A stretch of 64,000 nt of DNA. Origin: Dactylis glomerata. Lineage: Eukaryota; Streptophyta; Magnoliopsida; Poales; Poaceae. The translations under genes were made by a program, and so were the position numbers. Shown piece after piece: positions 22,207 through 34,693 of the stretch; position 1 is the first letter of the stretch, and every line of letters starts with the position of its first letter. The stretch spans positions 2,994,509 to 3,058,508 of the forward strand of contig QXEO01002102.1 in the NCBI GenBank assembly GCA_007115705.1. Reading direction: 5' to 3'. A model generated the notes under the pieces. The model was not told the DNA's origin, searched no databases, and saw only the letters and a program-made list of their open reading frames with translations.

Positions 22207-25200
22207 TGTAACGGCCCAGAAAAATCCCCTTTTTTAGAAATTGTTTGTTCTTTTTTCTTTTTTGCATCATGCATCATCATGCATTGTCACCTTGCATTTT
22301 TTTTAATCTAAAGTTATTTAAATTAACATCTACTATTGTTATTTTATTGGTATGGTTTTATAATAAACCTTCCTCTTCTTTTATTTTCTTATTTTAATTT
22401 AAAATTAAAACTATAATGTTTACAACCCTTGCTATTGTTTTGTAATAATAAATCAAGTTTTACAAATCTTTTCTCCTTCTCTCTTCTACTCTTTTCTCTC
22501 CATCGCTCTTTCTTTAAAAGGTCATTTTTTTTAAATTCTGGCGTGCTGCTTCCTTCGCTCTTTGGCCCACTCGAGCTCCAGTCCACCGAAGCCCGCTTGT
22601 TCTTTGTCTTTTCTCCCACCTGTACGGCAGGAAATCCACCGGAGCCACGTCGACTGTGTAGCGATGGGACGGACGTCCTCGCCTCTGTCCGCCTATAAGA
22701 ACTCGATCCTAGCCCTGCAACCCTAGTCTGTTTCTGTGCCGCTGCCACTCGCTCTTCTCCCTCTCGCTCCGCTTCCTGTCTGCCCGCGCGTCACCCTCAC
22801 CTTGCCATGGGCGTCTCCAACGTTCGGCGCCCGTCCTTGCTCAGCCCGCGACCAGGAGCTTGCTGCTCGTTTCTCCGCCGCCGCGCGGACGTCCTCGATA
22901 GCAGCAGCTCGACAGCCTTTGGTTTCTACACGGCCATGCGCTTCTTCCACCTCCGACTTCAACCGCGAACGCACGCCTACAGATGCCGACCTTGCCGCTC
23001 TGCTCCAACGCCAAGCTGTGTGCTTGCACACTCTGCAGTGCGTCTTCGCGGCCGAGTTCCGCCTGTCTCCGTCCTCCCCCGACCTCTTCGTCCATGCTCT
23101 TGCCCTACCGGTGAGTTTCAAAACCTTTTCCTCCACTCCACTGGCGACTTTGCGCCTCACAGCCGCTATTTCCTTTCTTCCCGAGGTCCTCTCCGCCATG
23201 GCCCATGGACTCGCTCATGTCGCTTCAAGCTCTGTGCTCCGGCTTGCTCGTCCGCGACCCGGCGCCAATTCCTTCGCCAAGCTCCGCTGCCTTCTGGATA
23301 TCTCTGACCGGCCGGTGTTGGCCATGTCGCGCGTACGTCCGTCCGCCTCGCTCTCCTGCAGTTACGCAGACGTCCTCGTCTTCGGCGTCCTCTGCATCTG
23401 CATCAAATCTCCAGATCTCGGCTTATTGGTTCAAAAAGTATCGGCTTTCTCCATTGACAAAATCCGCTGCTAGCTCCACTGGTCCGTTCCTTGATTCCTA
23501 CATGGGCAGACCAAGTTCGAATCCCATCTGTGGCATATAAAGCCCACCCTTTTGTCTCATTTTAATCTCTTCTAGCTGACATGTAGGGACACCTCGTCAG
23601 TGACCACAGGAGCCTTGTGTCCGGTCAGCATCCAGTCAGCGCTTTAGGCCGTAGTCAGTCGCTCAGGCTGGTATTCTTCTCGGTATAAAAAGTTTCAACC
23701 GTCCCTCTGTTCTCTTTAGAAAATTCCAGAAATTGTTTGAAAATTGTAATATTCATATCTTTCAAACCGTAACTTGGAATAAAATGTTTTCTATATGAAA
23801 TTTTATCAGAAAAATGTAAAGAATCTGAATATGGCATTCATATCCTTGTTTGCATCTCGCATCATGTAATGACATGGTAGTTTGCATATCACCTAATAAG
23901 TAACATATGAAGTATATGGGAAATGCTTATAATGTTTTCCCCGCTTCATTTAATTTTGTGTAGATCACCTATACCTTGTCTTTGTCATGCTAATCAACAT
24001 TTAAATTGCCGGTAGTAAAGCAACTTGAACCACATAAATGTGTGCCAGGATTCCGATTCCGCTTAATTTTGATAAGTTGCATTGCATCATAATTCCCATG
24101 TCATGCATGCTTGCATATGATCATGCTGATTCTTTTGCCGTAGTAGTAAGTGTTGCATCCGTTGTTTGTTGTAGCGTTTTGCTACTTCGCGGATAGGACG
24201 TTTCGTGATGATGTGAGCAACGACAAGTTTTGCGGGTGTTCTTCGACAATCTTGCCAGGCAAGCTTTCCCACCCCTTGCCTACCTATAGGGGTACTTATC
24301 ACCTATTTATGATTATGCTTTCTTATTTATGCTAGCCTTGTGTTTCGATGCTTGTTTCGAGTCACGAAACCTATCCACATGTTTCCCCAAAGCAAAACTA
24401 TATACTCGCCACCTCCCGCCTATTACCTTTTGCTTGTTGTTTGAGTTGGCCTTGCGAGTCGTAGGCATGCTTAGGTTCTTTCAAGTTGTATTATCATAAC
24501 GGGTTGTTGGGAAGTTTATCACATGCTCTACTTGGTTATGAGATGGATACTAATTGGAGATTAGTTGGTTATAAGATGTTGGAGATAAACATGATTTAAT
24601 TATGTTACAACTACACTTGTTTAAGCAGAGGCATCGGTGAGTCTTTTTGCCCGTTTTACGACGGCTCACTTGTGTCCCCTAGGACCCCGAGTTCGCATGA
24701 ACTGTTCTAAGATGAGCGCACTAACCACTCGTGGAGATGCCGTGGGATCTCCCTTGACTTACTACTTTTTCTCGAGTTAGTTTACCGGGGGCCACAACAC
24801 CGTGTTTTCCATTTGGATCTGCATTTGGTTTGGGCTACCAGTGATGGTGCTTTAGGTTCTAAGCCCCCCTCCGATGGGTGTGGTTGTGCCGCCTCCGATG
24901 GTTGGCAGGTTTATTTGTCTGCGACGCATTTTTATGTGAAGCTAGCGGATCCCTCCGATGGGCTCTCTTCTAGTCTTCTCCGTTCTCGCAAACTTCTGAG
25001 TCCGTCTTTGGAGCTCCGCCGACTTCGTTACGGGTAGCTTAGTAGGGTGGCCCCCCTAAACTCTCTCGTAGAACTAGCAACGGTCTTGTCGTGATATCTG
25101 GCCCTTGTCTAGGTTGGATTGATCGAGCGTGTATGGGTACATTGGTGCACCCCTGCAGGGTAAATCTTTTCGAAAAGCCGTGTCCGCGGTTATGGACGAC

Positions 25201-26025
25201 TTGGAGCCGTTCTACTCGATCATAGAACAACTTGCACCTAATTGATGATAAAAAGTGGCGTAGTAAATAGTTCTACTACAATATTAAATTGTTATCAAAT
25301 TGTCAATCGTGTGAGTGCCTTTGATATTGCTTCTTCGTGTGGTGCGATGAGGTGATTCATCGGCTGGGTTATGTTTGTTGTAATATTCTAGTTGGTTCCT
25401 TTATGCGCTCTCTTATCTTATTCTGATTAGACGGAAGTTGTAGAGTGTCTCTATAGGTTCTTTAGTGCTTGCTCGCTGCCGCTTAACCCCACCATACAGC
25501 TGACGTCCTTTTTGAGTCTCTCGAGTTGTCTGTGTACCTCACGTACAAAGGCGGCTTATTGACTACGCTTTCTACGTCTTGAAGTCTTGCTAAGTACTTC
25601 GTACTTATTGCTGCTCGTCTCGGATTTCTCGCCAGAGCAGGTTTGAAGACAGGTACATGGGAGCGACGACGTTAGCAAGGTTACCCTTCCGGCTTGGCCT
25701 GGGCAGGGTTATGGACGCCATCGATTATCTTCAGGCCTCTTAGGCCCATTTGTATTCTTGTCCGTACTCGGATACTATTTTGCTTTATGTATGATTTGGA
25801 TCTTTGTATGTATATTTGGATCTTGACTCGCGGAGTATTTGCGGTTATATTATATTCTTTTGTGGGTTCCATCGTGAACTTGAGTAATGTTACTACCTTG
25901 ATTCCACCCGCCTAATGTGTATGTTGCGACGTGCACATTTCGCTTGGTGGGCGTTTCCAAAGCGACATCGTGCAAATTGTGGCGTGATTGCTATAATTCG
26001 CAAGGTGCCGATTTTGGGGCATCAC
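22207..26025 (+). repeat. LTR 2 of A (3819 bp)
   Basis: Collinear with LTR 1 at roughly 97-98 percent by eye. It ends GGGGCATCAC, lacking only the expected last base A, and is joined directly to the inverted tail at 26026. TATA-like box at 22692-22700; splice donor at 23111. Confidence 0.88.
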
Positions 26026-26261
26026 CTCTCCTTATCTTACTTAAAATAAAACTAAAACTCTATTGTTTGCAAATCTTTGGAATTGCTTTCAGACTATAAC
26101 TCATGATTTCAAATGTTGTTTGAACCTGTTTCAAATGTTTCCAAACCATTTCTTGGTTTCCCTAAAAAAAATGCAAGGTGACAATGCATGGAGTTGCATG
26201 ATGCACAAAAGAAAAAAGAACAAACAATTTCTAAAAAAGGGGATTTTTCTGGGCCGTTACA
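26026..26261 (-). mobile_element. 236-bp inverted tail of A, LTR start of a related element
   Basis: Read on the minus strand it starts TGTAACGGCCCAG and matches the first 95 or so bases of the A LTR with small differences (catgcaactccatgc versus catgcatcatcatgc), then diverges. It is thus from a related but different LTR. It is bordered on the outside by the exact TSD taaca. Confidence 0.75.
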
Positions 26262-26266
26262 TAACA

Positions 26267-29200
26267 CTTAAATGAATATTTGGCTAAGTGGATCTTTAGG
26301 CTGAGCTTGCAGAAAAGTAATTGCTTATCCTACTTTTCAAAAGATCTCATTTCTCTTTTAAAACACTATTGGACACACTGTAATCCACCAGGTGCTCCTA
26401 GTTAATTATGCGCACACAGGAATCCACCAGGTGCACATAATTATGATCACACAACAATCCCTTGTTATCGGCTCAAGTTTTAGTTTAAAGAAGTTGGGAT
26501 GAGGAGATCCTTGAACAGCTTCAAAATCATGTCGGTAAAAATTGTATGTAACTGGGGACACGGCTAAGTACTTAGTTTTTAACCCTCTGCAGAGGTGGTG
26601 CACTTTTCCCACAAGACTCAGTCAACCTCTTTTGCCATGATGCTCATTTTGCTCAAATGACCAAGTGAAGACTAAGACGAGACTTTTCAGAAGCAATCCC
26701 TCAGACCAACCCGGACGTGCTCCATCCTACAAATCACTACCACCGTCTGTCCGTCTGGCTGAGTTCTTGCAACTTAGTTAGTCAAGACAGAGCCCATATG
26801 ACTCATGGTTGCACTGGAAGCTTCACGACTTGAACGTCTCCAATCTCTTTGTTCCTGGGTGGCCGTCCACAAGTGAGATACACACGACTGCCATAGAGAT
26901 GGCTCCGGTGTAGCCACTCAACATAAATCCATCTTACCAATTTCCACCTAGGTGTTTCATTAACTTAGTTGTTTTCTTAGTTTTTGCAAAACATAGTTTT
27001 CAAACTTAATAAAAAAACATGTGGAATCCCAACCACGAATTCTATAGCACAACTAAGCCATCTACACTTACGGTGTTTCTTCTAACAGGGTAATCAGGGG
27101 TATCATAAATAGGAGATAGCAAGCATAACAATCTACACATGCATAATATTAAAAGAAAGGAAACACTACATGCATGGTAAAAACATCGGGAATTTTATGA
27201 ACAAGAGTGACACTTGCCTTGGAAATTTCTGAAGATTTTACTTCTCTTAATCAACACATGTGGCTCTCCATACAACTATAAGATAGAAAGTAACACAACA
27301 TAAACACACCATTTAAAGCATCATAACCAAGAAAGACAAACATAGGTGTTTATTTGTTTTAGCTTAGTCTTCAAAGTCTTAGTGATAATTGGACAAATAT
27401 TGGGGCATGAAGTTGACTTGATATGGATGGAGAGATTGGCTAAGTCAAGGACTTAAAGGTTGATTGGTGGTTTTCTAATTTGTTTAATAAGTGTCAAACA
27501 CTTAGCAAAAATAGTTTTAGTGGAAAATTTAGGCTTGGGTTGAGAAGTTGGATAAATTCTAAGTCATGAGGTCTAACACTTTCATCTTCTTGACTTGGGC
27601 TCTCTTCTCTTGATCTTCTTCTTTTGACTTCAACTACTTGTCTTCTCTTTCAACTTCTTGTTTTGCCTTCAACTCATGTCTTCTCTTCAACTTCTTATCC
27701 ATGGTCTTGATATGGGAAAACTTGTATGTCACATTGTTGGATGGGGTAGTCAAAAACACTTAGAAGAATTTGAATGAGATGGAGATGATAGTTTTGCACT
27801 TGGCAAGGATAGAGTAGATTTTTCACTACGTCACGGTAGAGTTGAGTGATCATTAGGACTTAGAATTATTCACACCATTGCAAAGTGGAACAAAGTCAAA
27901 TAGAACAAATTGCCTAATTTGGATTGATATTTGCAAGGTGCCAAAATAACACAATCTTGCAAAAAGGATGTGCTAGAGGAGTTGACTTTGAATACCTAAG
28001 ATATGTGTGTGAAATGTTCTGGTGGTTTTTCATTACCAAGGTAAGCAATTTTTTAAAAAATAATTATGCCAAAAATATTTATAGAATTAAATCTAGAGGG
28101 AAAATACTCAAATCCTCATTTGACTTTGAATACTTGATAAAATTGGTCCAATTAATTTGTGCAGTAGTTCTACTGGATAGAGGATAACAATATGATCCTA
28201 CTGCAAAAAGAATCAATTCAAAAGGATTTATAGAATTTGAACTATATTAAAAACACTCAAACTCACATATTTAAATTTCAATATTTTTAACTATTTCAAA
28301 AGTCAAATTTTATTTCAGAAATGTGTTCTACCTAATTTTAGGAGTTCAGGGATATATCATTTGCGATTTTTGGATCAGTAGAACTCGAGATATGCATTTT
28401 ACAAGATTCAGTCATTTTTTATTTTCAAAATCTAATTTTGAAATCCTGACTCAACAGGGCTGGCCACGTGGCTGCTTCTGATAGGCCCGTACCATTTCGG
28501 ACGGATCCACGTTTTAAGCCGTTAGATTTAAAGAAGATTGGATGGACCAGATCTGAACGTACCTATTTGTTAAGTTATTCTATCCTAGCCACAGGATCTG
28601 GATCTAACGGCGAGGAGGCTATCGAGCTCACCTAGGGTTCCGGTGGTCACCGGAAATGGTGCGGGGGGCGGCGCTGCGCTCTGGTGATTGTCGGTGATGG
28701 AGATCCCGAGGTCTCTGGTAACGGCGAAGGCATGTACGGTGCTCGGCTCGATGAGGGGAAAATGGAGGTGTGGTCGACGTCTCCGCTCGTGTCTAGGAGC
28801 GGTGAGGAGGCGCGGCTGGAGATGGCGCGGCACCGGTGAGATGCAGGCGAGGTCCTAGCTCGTCGATCCACTGCAAAATAGGAGGAACGGAAGACATCAA
28901 GAGGTGTGCGTGATCAAAGGGGAGATGAGGGGTGCCAAATCTGACGGCGGCGTCACCTTACTCCGCCGGAATTCGAGCGACGACGGCCGCAGATGCAGCG
29001 AACTCCAACGAGGAATCTCGTTGTTCTGGTGTCCTCTCTGGCTCGAGAAAAAGAGGGGAAACGGAGAGGAGGAGGAGGGCAATTTATAGGCGCGGGAGTG
29101 TCGTCAAATTAGGCAGGCATTGATTCGAATTGAAGGGGCGAAAAATCCTCCCGGCGCGGTGTCTCCTCCGGTGATTGCGGCTGGAGGAAGAAGACGCTGG

Positions 29201-29909
29201 GCTGGCCTGGCCAGTAGGGCCCACACATTAGAGGGAGAAAGAGGAGATGCGTACCAGTTCGGGGAGGGAAAGAAGATGGGCCACAGGCTCATTCGCTGCT
29301 GGGCCGAAAGGGATGCCCCGGGGGCCTTTTATATATTTTTTTCCTTTTTTTCTTTTTCCTTTTTTGTTATTTTGATTCATTTATAACTTTTGCATTTTGG
29401 ATCCAAATTGATTCAAACCAGTTTCTGAAATTTTCTAAAATTCTAAGCAACAAGTTAGGACAGTAAGAAACATGTTTCCATAATAAAACAAGATTTTTAA
29501 TAAAAAAAAATTTATAAATCGACTTAAGGGCCTTTATTGGATAAGGTCAAATATAATTTGGGCTTTCAAAATCATTCCCTTTAAAAATAGAAAATAATCT
29601 TCAATAATAGTGTTTGAACTTTATTTTCAAAAACCTTTTTAGAAATGTGAACCTTATTTGATATGATTCAATTTGTCAGTATCCTGTTTGCAATGAGCTT
29701 GTCTAGGTTTGCATAAATACAAAATACAATTTTGAAGTTTTATTTTTCTCAAAAGAGTTCTTCAAGGAATAATAGAAGGTTTGAAATGGTTTTTTGCCAC
29801 TAAGGCTTTTGAATAAAGCAAAAAGTTTTATTTCCTTGTGAAATTTCAATCAATTCAAACATACATGGTTTCTTATTTTTTTCACATTCCAAATTTTTAG
29901 GATGTTACA
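26267..29909 (-). repeat. 5' LTR of B, outer segment
   Basis: Continuation of the right-hand LTR of B after the A insertion, homologous to 10633-14283. It ends ATGTTACA (+ strand), followed by the TSD gaacc. TATA-like box at 29080-29090 (minus). No genes; small frames at 27924-29386 match those of the other LTR and have no domains. Confidence 0.88.
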
Positions 29910-29914
29910 GAACC

Positions 29915-30771
29915 CTAGACCACCCCGGTGAGCTCCCTCTTCTTTAAGTCACAGCCGTCAGATCTTGATCCAACAGCCCAGATCTAATCACTTAACCGAA
30001 ATGGTACGGGTTAATCTCGTGCGTCCAATCTTCTTTTAATCCGACGTCCCATGTTCGTAATCCGTACGAACCGGTACCAACCAATCAGACACAGCCACGT
30101 GGCCAGCCCCGGTTCAAACAGAGTTTAAAACAGAAATTTGAATCAGATTTGTGCCTAATCTTTGGAAATTCATAACTTTTGATCTGTAACTCGAAAAATA
30201 ACAATGAATATGTCATTGGAATCCTTAGAACATATAGAATCCATTAGTGCACAAAAACTTCATAGTTTCAGTATCCAATTTGAATTCATTATCAAATTGA
30301 ATCAAACTCATCTGTTAGTTCATTTAATTCATATCTTTTGTTCTGCCCATCCAAAAATTATAAATTTGTAGTCTATGGAATCCTCCGAACTTGTAGAACA
30401 TCATAAAATCAAGAAATTTCAAAGTTGATACATGCACACACTTTGTGCATTCAAATTTGTCCAAACCACTAATTTGATCATAGTTTGAATTATAAAATTT
30501 ATTTTGGGATGATTCCAATTGCAGTGACTTTGTTTTACTGCAAGCTATCCATTAGTATCACCTCCATATTTTCTTGAATTACTTCACAATTATTCAAATT
30601 CTAATATGAGGATTTGAGTAATTCCACCATAGAAACAATTCTATATTTCTTTCAACATTGTTTCTTTCTACATTAGTAAATCCTATGATCATACCCATTC
30701 ATCAATATCATATTGAGATGACCTTGATCCAATGTCATGTCTAACTAAATCTATTTTGTCTATCTCACATA
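29915..30771 (+). repeat. element C 5' LTR, segment 2
   Basis: LTR sequence of C between the B and E insertions. It includes a stretch (29990-30120) related in inverted orientation to the B LTR near 12830-12910, showing that B and C are related families. It ends in acata, the left TSD of E. No genes. Confidence 0.8.
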
Positions 30772-31635
30772 TGATACGGGGTGGCCTTTGGATACCTCCG
30801 CCTCAAGACCACCAAGTCCCCCACAAAGACCATGACAAGAGCTCGAGCTAAAGCCCTCCATGATAAGGTGAATTTGCTCCTAAACACACTTGATCTAGAG
30901 CATACATTGAATGGTTCGCTACCTCATGGCAACACCTTTTCTGTAGTCCAATACGAACCACATGGAACGAAGACCAAGGGCGAGGAACACGAAGAGGAAG
31001 CCTGGAAACACCGGAAGAAGAAGTCGGAGAAAACGCCAAACCGGCTAAAGCCGGCCACCAGCTTAAGCCGGCCGGACTTAACACCGGCTATAGCCGGTCT
31101 GGTAGAGTCAACGCGTCCTTAGCCCTGAAGCGACCTATGTAATCTCCCCTAATTTACCAAATTGCCCCCAGGTCGTGGCTGCCTATTTATATGGCTCTCT
31201 TTCCCCACTCTAGACATAGATAAGAATTAAGATAAGACATGGCTTCATTCCTCCTCCCTTAGGGAAACTTGCTACTAGATCTCACATCTAGAGTAAACCA
31301 TCATCCCTCTTTGTTTGGGATCTCTTCTAATTGGGGAATTCTACCTTGTAGTGGATCTCTTGCATACTTGTGTGTGTAATTCTATCCATTGGATTGGTCT
31401 CTTCCCCAAGTGGAATTCTATCCCTAGCAAATCAATCTCTCACAAGGAATTCTACTCTTGGAGTCTCTTCCTTGTGATTCTATTGAGTTGGTGAATCGGG
31501 CCAACAAGGACAACCGGTGTGTATCTTGTGTCTGTGTTTGCCTTCGATTTGTTCATCGTGTTCATCCTCGTTCCCCGCCACAAATCTCGTGAATCCATGA
31601 AGATCGGGCCACATCCCCGGGGTCACCCCGTATCA
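30772..31635 (+). repeat. 5' LTR of E (864 bp)
   Basis: Begins TGATACGGGGTG and ends CACCCCGTATCA, so the LTR itself has 12-bp inverted ends. It contains short palindromes built on CCGGCTAAAGCCGG at 31041-31098 and a TATA box (CTATTTATATGGC) at 31183-31195. A frame at 30781-31122 matches the integrase-tail frame in the 3' LTR. Confidence 0.9.
31183..31195 (+). promoter_or_regulatory. candidate TATA box of E 5' LTR
   Basis: CTATTTATATGGC, conserved at 45148-45160 in the 3' LTR. Likely drives the element's RNA. Confidence 0.5.
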
Positions 31636-32752
31636 TATGGTATCAGCAGCTTTTGGTTGCCATGGATTTACTCTTGTTTGTGATTTCCACCATAAATTTT
31701 GAAAATACAAAAAATAGCCCCAAAATTGCCTCAAATTTTGATCTCAAGATTTGTTGAGTTTTTTGTGGTTTTTGATCCAAAGATTTCGTGTCTCAAGTGC
31801 TGATCTACCTTCCTTTGCGTTCCCTTAGCCTAATTCTTTCTATTTCTTCCGGATTTGAGGATTTTTGTGCCCAATTTCCGCCACCAAAGACGAACTGCTC
31901 GCGAAAATGCCTGATCCGGCTAAAGTCTGTCTGCGCAGCAAATAGCTGGTCTATCCAAATTTCTCAAAAAACACCGAACTGGCTAAAGCCGGCCACCGGC
32001 TAAAGCCGGTCCACACACCGGCTAAAGCTGGCCTAGACTGGTTCCCGCAAATTTTCTTCTTCTTTCAAAACCTCTCTTCCTTTTGGTGACCTTGTCCTTT
32101 GAGAATGGCTTTCTTCGAGTTACGAAGCATCGTACACTTGACCCCACATTGTGAGAGTGTGTGTTTATACCAAGCCCTACCAAGTTTTGAAGTGGACCAA
32201 GAGAAAGAGAAAAGAGATACTCCCAGTCAAAAAAAAGAGAAAGAAAGAGAAGAAACAAATAGTGTGTGTGTATGTCATCCATAGTCCACAAATACAAAAG
32301 AGTCCACAAGCTTGTAAGCAAAAGAGAGAGTGAGAAGAGAGGCAAGTGTGCAAATCTCGGTGCTTCTCCTTTTTGCAACCAAGCCACAGTCTCTCGAGTG
32401 TTAGTGCGACATTGAGCGTAGTCTTTGTTAGGACCATTTTGTTGTGCTCTTTTTGTCTGTCGCACTAACCCCATCCATCTCCACGTGTGTGTTCTTTTTG
32501 ATCGCCCTTTTGACTTTTGAAATTTTTGTCTCACCTCCACATTTAACAATACACTTTTCTTTTGATCTTGTTCATTTGGCATTGCCACCTTTCCTCCCCA
32601 TCCAATAGATAGCCTTTTGCGTGTGTTCTAACTTGTGCACAACAGTTGTCCTTGGGTGTTTTTCATCAATTCAATTGTTTTATGGGACGTGTTTCAAGTG
32701 TATTTTCCTCTAACCAACTCACCTTTCACCCAATTTCTCCACTATTGTGACC
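31636..32752 (+). other. leader of E with PBS
   Basis: The PBS at 31638-31650 reads TGGTATCAGCAGC, a variant of the tRNA-Met site. The rest is noncoding leader with three more CCGGCTAAAGC repeats at about 31978-32035. The minus-strand frame 32022-32588 is judged a chance frame. Confidence 0.8.
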
Positions 32753-34693
32753 ATGCCTAGGAAAGACACCTCAGAACAAGGTGAGGAGTCCTTGGCCGAG
32801 CGACTCGACGCCGTGCAAGCTACCAATGCATCCAAGTTCGGTGACATCAATGACACACTACAATGACTTGACGACCACATACTCGCCAATGCCAACCATA
32901 TATTCACCACAAACGCACATCAACAAGCCACCGACAAGAACCTCGCCAACCTCAAGTGCGACATCGACAAAAGGTTCAACGACGTCACTGCAAGATTGGA
33001 GGACTCGCAAGCGACGCAAGCAACGCTCACCGCTAGAATGGAGCAACTCATGTCGTCTTTCAACAACTTTGCGCGCCAATGTCACTGCTCAAGGTCGCGC
33101 TCATCAAGATATTCTTCCCGCTCCAACCATGTGGATGACCATGCGCGTCCCCAACAACCTCGTCCTCAACCTCACAAGCATGGTACTCATGGTGCACACC
33201 GCCACGATGGCGAAAAAAAGACCATCATGAACATTTTCATCAAGCTCGCGGGCAACCACAACAAGATGCTCCACGTGGGGTGCATCAAGAGCGTCCCCAA
33301 GCGGACCACCCACCCCAAGGCCAAGCACACCAAGGAGCTCCACCCATTGTCAATCAAGATCGGCCCCAAGCGGAGCATCCTCCTCAAGGTCAAGCTCAAC
33401 ATGATGTTCCACCTATCATCAATCAAGAACGACAACTTCTCCATGTGGACCACCCACAACTTCCCCATGCCACCGGGCATGTCGGCTGACCTCCACAACA
33501 AGATGGACGACGCCATCTCCCACATGACCATGATGGTCATTGTCCCATTCTCCATGATCAAGATGGATGCCGACACCATGACCACCACCACCGCCATGAG
33601 TTTCACCATCAACATGATCACCACGGGGCGTTAAGTGAAGATAGTGTGCAACCTCGCCGACACCGTCCACACCATGATGAGGAACCGCGATTCCATCGAA
33701 ACCATCGACACCGTGACCAAGACCTACATGCTAATGCAAGACCTCCGCGTCGACCATTTGATGATGATGCAAGACCGCCTCACCACCAACATGATGATGA
33801 TGCAAGACCTCCTCGCCGCCCACATGATGCGGACGACAAGTTTGGCAAACTCAAGTTCACCATACCCAAGTTCACGGGTGACGATGACGCCGACGCCTAT
33901 CTCTCATGGGTCATCAAAGTTGACAAGATCTTCCAGATGCACAATTACTCCGAAGAGAAGAAAGTCGCCATGGCCTCCGTTGAGTTTCAAGGCTATGCCA
34001 ATATTTGGTGGGAGCAAGTGGTGGTCGTACGTGAAGAAAACCTACAAGAACCAATTGCAACTTGGGAAGAAAGGAAGCTTGAAATGCACACGCGCTTCAT
34101 GTCGGACCATTACACCCGCGATCTCTTCAACAAGCTTCAAAAGCTAACACAAGGTACCAAGTCCGTGGAAGAATACTTTAAGGAAATGGAAATGACTTGG
34201 AAATGACTATGATGCGCATCAAGTTGGAGGAGAGACACGAACATACAATGGCACGTTTCTTCAATGGAGTGAACTTTCACATCAAGCGCATTGTGGAGTT
34301 CCTACCTTACTCTACCTTGAGGGACCTTTTACACAAAGCGACTCGAGCCGAGCGCCAACTCCAAGAAGATGCCAAGTATGAGCGCACCAAGGGCTTCTTC
34401 GCCTCCCATAACTCTTCGGCAAGCACACCAACGACACCCAAGCCGTCGTTTACATCTTCGTCCAAGATGTTCTCCAAGCCGCCACAACCAACAACTCAAG
34501 CTCACGCACCTACTACAACAACCTCCTCCAAAGCATCATCGACACCACTCAAAGTGGCTTGCTTCAAGTGTGGCGTTCAAGGATACAAGTCATTTGAGTG
34601 CAAAAACACTAGGGTGATGATCACCAAAGACAATGGCACCATTGACTACTATGATGAAGATGAGTATGAAGCTTTTGTCCAAGCGGTCGTCGC
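32753..34693 (+). pseudogene. gag: gag of E, frameshifted
   Basis: Likely start is ATG 32753 (MPRKDTSEQG). An in-frame TGA lies near 32864. Coding moves to a second frame for the Arg/His/Pro-rich part (33646-34206) and to a third at about 34197, where an 11-base tandem duplication around ttggaaatgac breaks the frame. Domains: coiled coil and basic repeats (33000-33840); the capsid-like Retrotrans_gag region about 33840-34400 (KFTIPKFTGDDDADAYLSW, then ANIWWEQV, then YFKEMEMTW); a Ser/Thr/Pro linker; and one zinc knuckle CFKCGVQGYKSFEC near 34560-34601 with Tyr in place of His. The third frame continues into the protease after D1 is removed, as expected for one gag-pol frame. Confidence 0.85.
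33284..33838 (+). repeat. tandem repeats inside E gag
   Basis: A 69-bp unit (23 codons) repeats at 33284, 33353 and 33422 (the third partial). A 33-36-bp unit coding for DDDARPPRRPH repeats about three times at 33735-33838. Both give basic, His/Arg/Pro-rich stretches. Confidence 0.65.

Larger units (their letters stand above)
17938..26261 (+). mobile_element. LTR-dominated element A with an inverted LTR tail
   Basis: Flanked by the TSD taaca (17933-17937 and 26262-26266) inside the B LTR; the empty site is visible at about 10628. Structure: LTR 17938-21755 (3818 bp), internal 21756-22206 (451 bp), LTR 22207-26025 (3819 bp), then a 236-bp tail whose last 95 or so bases are an inverted copy of an LTR start. 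The outer ends are therefore TGTAACGG and CCGTTACA. No protein gene is supported anywhere in it; frames up to 255 codons in the GC-rich leader (18537-19304, 22736-23473) are low-complexity and not conserved as protein between the copies. Confidence 0.85.
10251..29909 (-). mobile_element. LARD-like retrotransposon B, complete, carrying nested A
   Basis: Complete minus-strand element. The 3' LTR is 10251-14283 (4033 bp) and the 5' LTR is 17557-17937 plus 26267-29909 (about 4024 bp), split by A. The TSD is gaacc on both sides. The internal domain (14284-17556, 3.27 kb) has a tRNA-Met PBS at 17543-17554 and a PPT next to 14283. It carries only the zinc-knuckle frame and the 180-codon frame. LTRs around 4 kb and a pol-less internal domain of about 3.3 kb match the LARD archetype (for example Sukkula of barley). 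The family name is not claimed. Confidence 0.92.

Noticed and set aside
26026..26261. A read as a DNA transposon with 95-bp terminal inverted repeats
   Set aside because: The 5-bp TSD, TG...CA ends, two long direct LTRs and a PBS fit an LTR element with an added tail. No transposase is present.
32022..32588. 188-codon minus-strand frame in the E leader
   Set aside because: Antisense to the E leader, no recognisable domain, lies across repeats and low-complexity sequence.
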